Shown here piece after piece: positions 1 through 5,610 of a stretch of 6,746 bases of DNA. Below the pieces are notes generated by a model. That model ran no database searches and had not been told where the DNA came from. It saw only the letters and a list, made by a program, of their open reading frames with translations. The DNA is taken from contig CAMCQW010000108.1 of NCBI GenBank assembly GCA_945877045.1, positions 1 to 6,746 on the forward strand. The letters run 5' to 3'. Within the stretch, counting starts at the first letter, position 1, and each line of letters opens with the position of its first letter. The stretch comes from Chryseobacterium gleum. Lineage in GTDB: Bacteria > Bacteroidota > Bacteroidia > Flavobacteriales_D > Crocinitomicaceae. The translations under genes and the position numbers were made by a program.

Positions 1-2093
1 CCAAGTGCATCTGTTACGGTAAGTGTATAAACCCCTGGAATAAGGTTAGTGATCGATGCAGTTGGTGAAACTACGCCATTCCATGAATAAACATAGGGTT
101 GTGTCCCACCTGTAGCGCTCAGTCCTGAAATTGAACCAGCACTTAAGCATGTTGAATTCGTTACGATTGCCACTCCGTTGATTGTTGGAGCTGTACTTAC
201 AAATACTGTTACGGGTTTTCTAAAACTACCAGGACAAATTCCAATCCAGTAAGTGGTAGTGGTATTAATAACTGGTGTTGTGTATGAATTTCCGGTAGCA
301 ACTACCGTATTTCCAAATGCAGAGGTATACCACGTTAATAATCCGGGAGGAGGATTTCCGATTGTTGATGCAGTTAATGCTACAGAACCGCCAGAACAAA
401 TGGTATCATTTGCAGCAATTATATCAAAAAATGATGAATTGGTAGTCGTAGTTCCAGCGCCTCCAGCTGTTGCACCATTAGGAGGGAAATTAGTAACATG
501 TGCAGAATTTGTGGTACCATTCGTTCCGCCTATGATATTTTGAGAAGCTGATCCCGCTGATATGGAAATGAGTCCACCGCCACCACCACCGCCGGGACCA
601 TCCGCCTCCATTGTTGGATTAGAAGCAAATAAGCCAATCGATAACACTTGTGTTCCACCAGCGCCCCCTTTGCTATCAAGCGTTAAAGTAGCCGGTAGCG
701 TTCCAGCATTTGATATGTATATTGTTCCACCGCCACCTGCGCCGCCTGCCGCATCGTTTCCATATTTTATAGCTGATGTTTGTGGCGCCGTTAATCCGGC
801 AAAATTTGCATTTTGTCCAACTGCCCCATTAGCTTCAATGGTTCCTGGTCCACTTACTGTACCATATACTTTAATAAAAGCAATGCCGCCACCACGGCCA
901 CCACTGCCTCCTTGACTATTATTTTGGTCGCCAGCTCCGCCACCGCCACCAGCAAAAATTCGGGTGGCATCTAAGGTTAAAGGATGTCCCCCTAATCCAC
1001 CTTCTTTTCTGCGGTAATCGCCTGCCCACGCTGTATTATTTGGTCCAATCGTTAATTCATTTTGATCAATTGTTGAACCAGAATAGCCGCCTCTTCCTCC
1101 ACCTGAACTAAACGAACCACCGAAGCCCGCACCCTCTAGATTCCAAGCTGTATTATAAAGTGGATTTGGCACACCTTTACCGGTATAAGTTCCAGTTGCC
1201 ACGTTAGAACCACCCCCACCACCGGCGTTGTGATTTCCACCTCCGCCTCCGCCGTTGGCTGGCGCTGACTTACAATATCTAGAATAAATAGCGTCATATT
1301 CAGTATAAAACCCCGCAATCCCCTCTCCTTTTTCAGCACCTTGCGTGGAGACGTACGACGCACAAAAACCGATATCATTGACATTTCCGGGTGGCGCTCC
1401 CAATGTAAAATCTTCTGTTTGTCCACCTCGAAATCCGGCACCGGTAGCAGATATTTTACTTGCTGTATTAAAGACAAGATTTCCATTTATTTCTAAGGCA
1501 ACGATACCTCCTGAATTTCCATTCCATAATGTGGGAACTATGGATGTATTCGAATTTAATGTTAGGTTGTTAAACCTTGGAATTCGAACAATCTGAACAT
1601 GACCACTCGCTGTATAAGAACGAACCAAAGGACACATTAAATTGATTGTATTAGCACCCGCAACAGATTTAACCTCCGCTAATTCAAACTTACCAGCATT
1701 GTTGTAATTCGTCACTTCCCCCCATAAATCTTGGAATTGATTCCAATCATTAAGATGGCCAATAGGGGTGGTTAATGGCCCCCAAAATAATCCATTGGAA
1801 GAGATGTATTCGTTCGTTGCATAGGTATCAACGTTCAAGGAAGCACCTTGCATTTGAATGATTAAAATCAAATCGCCTGGTGCAAGGTTTAGGGTAAATA
1901 ATCCACCAACCATTGTGTTACTGCTTGATGAAATAGCAGATTGACCTGCAGTTGCGTTTGAAAGTAAATACGAATAGCTATTTAGCGTTGTATTGGCTGC
2001 ATTAACGGTATAGTTTCCATCTTTAGCACGTTGAGAATGTGCATTATAGCTAACTAAAAAAAGAAATAATGTGGATGTAACTATATGTTTCAT
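1..2093 (-). CDS. Large secreted glycine-rich surface protein with Ig-like domain and SprB repeat (3' end outside window)
   Basis: An open minus-strand frame runs 697 codons from the ATG at 2093 to the window edge without a stop, so the C-terminus is missing. The start is fixed by a signal peptide: MKH, then a hydrophobic stretch, with likely cleavage after S20. Residues about 65-225 form a surface module with GDLILIIQMQGA (73-84), a ...PLVRSYTASG strand, WNGNSGG (190-196) and GFRGG (220-224). I recall this pattern from extracellular proteins of Bacteroidota and myxobacteria. Residues about 280-510 are glycine-rich, with several GGGGGG runs. Residues about 562-632 look like a CHU_C-associated Ig-like domain (DTICSGG to WIGIC; C566 and C620 could form a disulfide). 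Residues 636-697 match a SprB repeat (ATGGTQPYVYSWNG, GVYTLTVTDA). Export through type IX secretion with a C-terminal sorting domain is expected but not visible. Likely an adhesin or matrix protein; substrate unknown. Confidence 0.9.
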   Translation of the reverse strand, partial: MKHIVTSTLFLFLVSYNAHSQRAKDGNYTVNAANTTLNSYSYLLSNATAGQSAISSSSNTMVGGLFTLNLAPGDLILIIQMQGASLNVDTYATNEYISSNGLFWGPLTTPIGHLNDWNQFQDLWGEVTNYNNAGKFELAEVKSVAGANTINLMCPLVRSYTASGHVQIVRIPRFNNLTLNSNTSIVPTLWNGNSGGIVALEINGNLVFNTASKISATGAGFRGGQTEDFTLGAPPGNVNDIGFCASYVSTQGAEKGEGIAGFYTEYDAIYSRYCKSAPANGGGGGGNHNAGGGGGSNVATGTYTGKGVPNPLYNTAWNLEGAGFGGSFSSGGGRGGYSGSTIDQNELTIGPNNTAWAGDYRRKEGGLGGHPLTLDATRIFAGGGGGAGDQNNSQGGSGGRGGGIAFIKVYGTVSGPGTIEANGAVGQNANFAGLTAPQTSAIKYGNDAAGGAGGGGTIYISNAGTLPATLTLDSKGGAGGTQVLSIGLFASNPTMEADGPGGGGGGGLISISAGSASQNIIGGTNGTTNSAHVTNFPPNGATAGGAGTTTTNSSFFDIIAANDTICSGGSVALTASTIGNPPPGLLTWYTSAFGNTVVATGNSYTTPVINTTTTYWIGICPGSFRKPVTVFVSTAPTINGVAIVTNSTCLSAGSISGLSATGGTQPYVYSWNGVVSPTASITNLIPGVYTLTVTDAL

Positions 2094-2119
2094 TAATGAA
2101 TTTGAGTTTTTAGGACGTA

Positions 2120-2151
2120 TAAAGGTAGTCAATCGTTGTCAATCGATTAAA
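2120..2151 (-). promoter_or_regulatory. Candidate Bacteroidota-type promoter of the surface-protein gene
   Basis: Read on the minus strand, TACCTTTA (2120-2127) matches seven of the eight positions of the TAnnTTTG -7 element. It is preceded after 20 bp by TTTA (2148-2151), a weak -33 element. It lies 26 bp upstream of the ATG at 2093, in the 84-bp gap after the glycosyltransferase stop. This suggests that the surface protein has its own promoter, with a short leader and no Shine-Dalgarno sequence. The call rests on consensus matching only. Confidence 0.4.
2128..2145. repeat. 8-bp direct repeat with 10-bp period inside the promoter spacer
   Basis: GTCAATCG occurs at 2128-2135 and again at 2138-2145, separated by TT, so the two copies are exactly one helical turn apart. 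They fill most of the spacer between the candidate -33 and -7 elements of the surface-protein gene. The second copy overlaps the palindrome AATCGATT (2141-2148). Tandem half-sites on one DNA face are a common layout for response-regulator operators, but no regulator is identified here. Confidence 0.45.
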
Positions 2152-2177
2152 TAAAAATGCTTGATCTAACATGATTA

Positions 2178-2951
2178 TCAACTTAAACCATTTTGGCACC
2201 TCGCCATTCCGAGGATGATTTTTTTATCGAGCATTTCTTTTGCTTTTTCAACTATTTTTTTTCGGTTGGGCCGTGTGTGTTCTAAATGAAATTGAATGGC
2301 TTTAAAGCGCATGGAATAAGGTAGTATTCCTAGTTTGATGGCTCTCCATTCGATATCGACATCTTCCCCATAACCGGGATTTTGATAATCCGCATCAAAG
2401 CCATTTAAAGCGATTAAATCTAATTTGTGCCAGCCCATGTTACAGCCTAGAAGTTTTGGTTTTGACAACAAGGATTGAGGAAAACAAGGAGCGTAAAGTC
2501 GTTCCTCAATACGTTTTGTTTTATTTTTTATAAAATGGAATAGATTAGCTTTTTGAATGCTATTACTCCGAAGCAAGCTCGCTGTTTTGCTATCTACATC
2601 CAAACGTCGGCCCGCACAAAATCTTCCTTTTATGATGCATCGTTCATAATTCCGAATGAAATGCTTGTGCAACATGCAATCACCATCAATAAATACGATT
2701 TTTTCAAAACTTGTTTGCTCAATAGATTTGTTTAATATTTCGTTTTTTCGAAAGCCTTGGTCTTCTTGCTGCACCACTTTTATTTTTAAGGTGGATTGGT
2801 ATTTTTGAATTAGCGAATGAATGGTAACATCATTGCTATCATGGGCGATAATAATTTCGAAATTTTTATGACTTTGTAGCACCAATGAATTTAACACGCA
2901 ATGCAAAGCGGGATAATCGTTGTACACTGAAATAATTAATGAAAGCCCCAT
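2178..2951 (-). CDS. Family 2 glycosyltransferase (GT-A fold)
   Basis: A 257-residue cytoplasmic enzyme expected to transfer a sugar from a nucleotide-sugar donor to an envelope glycan or other acceptor. The N-terminus LSLIISVYNDYPAL is the typical GT2 first strand. DGD at 89-91 is the DxD metal/nucleotide-sugar motif. GCNMGWHK (169-176) and GYGEDVDIEWR (193-203) are the acceptor-side region with the catalytic-base ED motif seen in GT2 proteins with a galactosyltransferase-like C-terminal half. HLEHTR (222-227) is the conserved His-rich end. No membrane segment is seen. Length is normal for a single-domain GT2. Its ATG lies 2 bp after the stop of the YkgJ-like gene, so the two are probably translationally coupled. 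Donor and acceptor cannot be read from the sequence; lipopolysaccharide, capsule or protein glycosylation are all possible. Confidence 0.93.
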   Translation of the reverse strand: MGLSLIISVYNDYPALHCVLNSLVLQSHKNFEIIIAHDSNDVTIHSLIQKYQSTLKIKVVQQEDQGFRKNEILNKSIEQTSFEKIVFIDGDCMLHKHFIRNYERCIIKGRFCAGRRLDVDSKTASLLRSNSIQKANLFHFIKNKTKRIEERLYAPCFPQSLLSKPKLLGCNMGWHKLDLIALNGFDADYQNPGYGEDVDIEWRAIKLGILPYSMRFKAIQFHLEHTRPNRKKIVEKAKEMLDKKIILGMARCQNGLS

Positions 2952-2953
2952 AT

Positions 2954-3439
2954 TTATTTACTTAGCGAACACAGTTTATCGACAATTGCTGCAACTGCTG
3001 GACAAATTTGCGTATTAGCCGCTGTTAATTCTAATATTTGATACATATTTTTTCGATTGGTATGGGGATATTCCCTACAAGCTAAGGGTCTGTATTCATA
3101 AATACTACAGGTATTATCCTCCTCAAGAAATGCACAAGGCGATGTTTTTAGCACTAGGTCGCTATCCTCATCCATTCTTAAATAGTTGTCTATAAATTGG
3201 CTTTCTTTTAACCTCAAGTGTTTGGCAATTCTTTTTACGTCAGTATCTCGAAAAATAGGACTCGTTGTTTTACAACAATTCGCACAATTAAGGCAATCTC
3301 TATTCTTAAATTCAGCTTCATGCGCTTCTTTAAAAACATCATCCAGGCGTTTGACACTTTTTAATTTGAGTGTCGCTTTTTTAATTGCTTGTTTATCTTT
3401 TATTGCTTTTTCAAGCAAAAGTTGATCATCTAATTTCAT
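2954..3439 (-). CDS. YkgJ family cysteine-cluster protein (putative zinc/iron-chelating domain)
   Basis: A 161-residue protein with the family signature CLNCANCC (C49, C52, C55, C56), followed by PCAFLEEDNTCSIYEYRPLACREYP (C102, C111, C121) and a last cysteine at C146 in QICPA. These eight cysteines are the pattern of the PF03692 CxxCxxCC family, thought to bind zinc or an iron-sulfur cluster; its biochemical role is not established. Residues 1-45 form a lysine-rich, probably helical leader before the cluster. No signal peptide or membrane segment is present, so it should be cytoplasmic. It is first in a minus-strand pair with the glycosyltransferase, with 2 bp between stop and start. The ATG at 3439 is the natural start, as the domain is complete and the divergent spacer begins directly upstream. 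Confidence 0.92.
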   Translation of the reverse strand: MKLDDQLLLEKAIKDKQAIKKATLKLKSVKRLDDVFKEAHEAEFKNRDCLNCANCCKTTSPIFRDTDVKRIAKHLRLKESQFIDNYLRMDEDSDLVLKTSPCAFLEEDNTCSIYEYRPLACREYPHTNRKNMYQILELTAANTQICPAVAAIVDKLCSLSK

Positions 3440-3445
3440 TTGTGC

Positions 3446-3461
3446 AAATTCAAAAATTCAA
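3446..3461. repeat. Perfect tandem 8-mer just upstream of the ykgJ-like start
   Basis: AAATTCAA is repeated head to tail at 3446-3453 and 3454-3461, 6 bp upstream of the start codon of the cysteine-cluster gene (TTGAATTT twice on its coding strand). It lies in the leader or core promoter of that gene. It may be an operator or simply AT-rich sequence. Confidence 0.4.
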
Positions 3462-3491
3462 TTTAAAATCCTATAACAATCATTATATTTA
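3462..3491 (+). promoter_or_regulatory. Candidate promoter of the flavoprotein gene
   Basis: TATATTTA (3484-3491) matches the Bacteroidota TAnnTTTG -7 element except for the last base. TTTA (3462-3465) lies 18 bp upstream as a weak -33 element. The ATG at 3510 follows 18 bp after the -7 element, so the leader would be only about a dozen bases and has no strong Shine-Dalgarno sequence. The divergent gene must be transcribed from the same 70-bp spacer, but I could not pick a clear minus-strand promoter. Confidence 0.4.
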
Positions 3492-3509
3492 CGCGAATTT
3501 AGTGAAAGA

Positions 3510-5000
3510 ATGGAAGAATTTGATCTTATTGTAATTGGAGGTGGACCTGCCGGGTATGCTGCAGCAATGCGTGGAATTGATTTTGGCAAGCGAATTTGTC
3601 TGATTGAAAAAGATAAAGTGGGTGGGGCAGGCGTCTATAATGGCGCTCTTTCCTCCAAAACATTGTGGGAATTATCTTGCCGCGTTGCAGATATCAACGA
3701 CATGATTGTCGCTAAAGGAAGGTCTAGGTTTGAATTAAAATGGGAGGAGGCAAGGCAAATTCTTGCTGAGGCAATCTTTGAACGTAAATTCCAATATTCT
3801 GCGCATATTAAGTTAATGCAGACAGAATCAATGAATAATTTGTTGCATTATGAAAAAGGACATGCTATGCTTATGGATGAGCATCGTGTTAAAATAAATC
3901 ATGAAGGTGAAGAGAAAATAATTTTTGGACATAATATCATTCTTGCTACCGGAAGTCGCCCTCGTGCTTTGCCAAATATTGAAGTAGATGGAAAAGTAAT
4001 CATGACTAGTGACGGCATAGATTCCATATCAGACTATCCTAAAAGTATGGTTATTGTTGGTGCTGGGGTGATTGGATGTGAATACGCTACCATATTTTCA
4101 AATTTCGGAAAAACAAAAGTTCATATTATTGATCGTCAAGAAAGAATTTTGCCTTTCGAAGATGAGGATATTGCTAAATTAGTGTCTAAAAACCTAAGTA
4201 AGCGTGGTGTGGTGCTTCATTCGAATGCCCAATTAGAACGCTTAGAAAAAATAGGGGATGAAGTTGAATATGAATTGTCATACCCTGATGGTTCTCGGGA
4301 AGTTTTAAGGGTCGAAAAAGCGCTTTTATCGGTAGGAAGACAGCCAAATATTGAGGGAATTGGTCTTGAAAATGCGGGTGTTATTCTTTCAAAAAGAGGA
4401 GTGCATATTGGTGATGATGATACACGGACAAATATTCCTCATATTTATGCTATTGGAGATGTTTCTGGAAGAATTGCTTTAGTTAATGTAGGAGAAATCG
4501 AAGGAAGACATGCCGTTGAAAAGGCATTTGGTGAAACACCGGATAAACTCAATTACGATAATATCTGTACGATCATGTTTCTTGCCCCAGAGGTAGCATC
4601 GGTTGGGTTAAATGAACAACAATGCGTCGAGAAAAATATTCCTGTAAAAGTTGTAAAAATTGATTACTCCTTGATTTCTCGAGCAATTGCTATGCGAAAA
4701 ACACAAGGTTTTTTCAAGATAATAGTCACAAATGATAGTGAAATGCGCATTTTGGGGATGCGTGTGGTAGGAGCACATGCCTCAACCGCTATTCAAGCAA
4801 TTGGCTTATTAATTAAACTTAACTTACCCATTGAAGTATTGTCTGAATTAGTACATCCTCATCCTTCGATTGTGGAAGGAATTCAAGAATGTGTTCGAAT
4901 GTTGTTAAATAAGTCAATTTTTAAATCTTCTGTTTTCAAAGATAAATTAGCCTGTTATTCCTTAGTAGATGGTGTAAAGACCCCGTTGGATAGAATGTAA
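3510..5000 (+). CDS. Dihydrolipoamide dehydrogenase-like FAD/NAD(P) oxidoreductase lacking the redox-active cysteines
   Basis: A 496-residue flavoprotein with the full fold of the pyridine nucleotide-disulfide oxidoreductase family. FAD site: IVIGGGPAGYAAA (7-19), ATGSRP (146-151) and IYAIGD (312-317). NAD(P) site: VIVGAGVIGCEYA (181-193) with D209-R210 at the end of the second strand. The C-terminal dimerisation domain (about 350-465) contains HPHPSIVE (449-456), the usual His/Glu site. The segment that normally reads GGTCLNVGCIPSK is GGAGVYNGALSSK (38-50), so the two redox cysteines are replaced by G41 and A46. It therefore should not oxidise dihydrolipoamide through a disulfide. A diaphorase, transhydrogenase-like or quinone-reducing activity is possible; the substrate is unknown. 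A tail of about 30 residues (467-496) follows the domain. The gene stands alone on its strand and no lipoyl-complex genes are visible. Confidence 0.9.
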   Translation: MEEFDLIVIGGGPAGYAAAMRGIDFGKRICLIEKDKVGGAGVYNGALSSKTLWELSCRVADINDMIVAKGRSRFELKWEEARQILAEAIFERKFQYSAHIKLMQTESMNNLLHYEKGHAMLMDEHRVKINHEGEEKIIFGHNIILATGSRPRALPNIEVDGKVIMTSDGIDSISDYPKSMVIVGAGVIGCEYATIFSNFGKTKVHIIDRQERILPFEDEDIAKLVSKNLSKRGVVLHSNAQLERLEKIGDEVEYELSYPDGSREVLRVEKALLSVGRQPNIEGIGLENAGVILSKRGVHIGDDDTRTNIPHIYAIGDVSGRIALVNVGEIEGRHAVEKAFGETPDKLNYDNICTIMFLAPEVASVGLNEQQCVEKNIPVKVVKIDYSLISRAIAMRKTQGFFKIIVTNDSEMRILGMRVVGAHASTAIQAIGLLIKLNLPIEVLSELVHPHPSIVEGIQECVRMLLNKSIFKSSVFKDKLACYSLVDGVKTPLDRM

Positions 5001-5097
5001 TTCGCTTGTGCTACTCTTTATTTTTTCGTCTCGATTGGCAAAAGAGAGGATGAATAAAATTTCGAGGCGTGAGCGATACCGAAAAGCGCTTGTCGTT

Positions 5098-5116
5098 TGA
5101 TAAGCATGGCTTATCA
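5098..5116. repeat. Perfect hairpin, 8-bp stem with ATG loop
   Basis: TGATAAGC (5098-5105) and GCTTATCA (5109-5116) are exact reverse complements around a 3-base loop. This is the tip of the larger palindrome. In RNA it could act as part of a bidirectional 3' end for the converging flavoprotein and uvrB/DUF3817 transcripts, although no immediate U-run follows on either strand. Confidence 0.65.
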
Positions 5117-5182
5117 CTCTTTTCGTGTATCGGTCGATGAGTAATTTTAGCCGAACGTCTTCAATCGAGAATTGATTTTTTC

Positions 5183-5208
5183 GTTCTTTTGTATCAAGAC
5201 AAAAGGAC
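5183..5208. repeat. Second hairpin, 10-bp stem with 6-base loop
   Basis: GTTCTTTTGT (5183-5192) pairs with ACAAAAGGAC (5199-5208) around the loop ATCAAG, with one G-T wobble; the inner 7 bp are perfect. It lies beside the large palindrome and is probably part of the same element. It is not followed by a clean T-run, so it is not a typical intrinsic terminator. Confidence 0.55.
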
Positions 5209-5295
5209 AAAGAAAACAACGTCCGATTTTTTTCGCCGGGGCGGAGGACAATATTAATTCTTTAATAAAATTGATTTTTATTTATTCCAATTTAC

Positions 5296-5610
5296 TTATT
5301 TGTCGACATGAATGTCTCTTTTTAAAAACTTTCTTTCAATCACAAAAGTAGCAAAGGGAAGTAGCGATGCAAACAGGATAATTCCTAAATTTATTAAGCT
5401 CCATTTCTGCGACTTTTTTAATAAAATAGCTAGGACAATGTATCCAATAAATAATACGCCATGCGTCATGCCAATTGGGTATAACAACGTTTTATAAAGA
5501 ACTAAATCTGAGGGTTTAATAAAAAGCATATTGGACAGTAAAGCCAAATATGAAATTCCTTCCGAAATGGCTACCCATCTAAAAAGCGTCAGGGGAAAGT
5601 TATTTTTCAT
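5296..5610 (-). CDS. DUF3817 family small integral membrane protein
   Basis: A 104-residue inner-membrane protein with three hydrophobic segments at about 8-31, 44-64 and 70-91 and a basic, charged tail (ERKFLKRD). The order FRWVAISEGISYLALL (10-25), YPIGMTHGVLF (44-54) and LLPFATFVIERK (83-94) is the DUF3817 pattern, and the length is typical of the family. No biochemical function is known. Its ATG overlaps the stop codon of uvrB in an ATGA (5607-5610), which fixes the start and implies translational coupling. There is no Shine-Dalgarno sequence; the upstream bases encode the A-rich end of UvrB. The gene ends facing the flavoprotein gene across the repeat-bearing spacer. Confidence 0.9.
   Translation of the reverse strand: MKNNFPLTLFRWVAISEGISYLALLSNMLFIKPSDLVLYKTLLYPIGMTHGVLFIGYIVLAILLKKSQKWSLINLGIILFASLLPFATFVIERKFLKRDIHVDK

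Larger units (their letters stand above)
5021..5249. repeat. Probable interspersed palindromic repeat filling the convergent spacer
   Basis: No credible gene lies between 5000 and 5296. The spacer instead holds a nested, imperfect inverted repeat centred near 5107. TCTCGATTG (5029-5037) matches CAATCGAGA (5162-5170); TAAAATT (5055-5061) matches AATTTTA (5143-5149); CGATAC (5074-5079) matches GTATCG (5127-5132); GAAAAG (5081-5086) matches CTTTTC (5119-5124); and TGATAAGC matches GCTTATCA at the centre. TTTTTTCG recurs at 5021, 5176 and 5228. A second hairpin (5183-5208) and a short GC-rich block (5234-5247) follow. The minus-strand text around 5170-5215 resembles a repeat I have seen beside many Bacteroidota genes, but that is recollection. 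The outer boundaries are uncertain. Nothing distinct is seen in the AT-rich remainder (5250-5295). Confidence 0.5.

Noticed and set aside
253..543. Plus-strand 96-codon ORF
   Set aside because: It is antisense to the Ig-like part of the surface protein and has no recognisable domain.
562..915. Plus-strand proline-rich ORF (many PPP runs)
   Set aside because: It is the antisense reading of the glycine-rich codons (GGN/CCN) of the surface protein; the minus frame has a signal peptide and recognised domains.
560..1260. Glycine-rich GGN clusters as a DNA tandem repeat or CRISPR-like array
   Set aside because: The runs are short, irregularly spaced and use mixed glycine codons; they reflect protein composition rather than a DNA repeat unit.
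1136..1486. Minus-strand 116-codon ORF and the plus-strand ORF at 1345-1596
   Set aside because: Both are out-of-frame shadows inside the continuous 697-codon surface-protein frame.
4962..5219. 85-codon minus-strand ORF overlapping the 3' end of the flavoprotein gene
   Set aside because: It is antisense to the flavoprotein C-terminus, and the rest is made of the palindromic repeat; the product is rich in K, R and S with no domain. It is best seen as a by-product of the repeat.
5225..5249. GC-rich CGCCGGGGCG block with an adjacent T-run as an intrinsic terminator
   Set aside because: The T-run precedes the short inverted repeat on the plus strand, and the minus strand gives an A-run after it, so neither direction has a hairpin followed by U residues.
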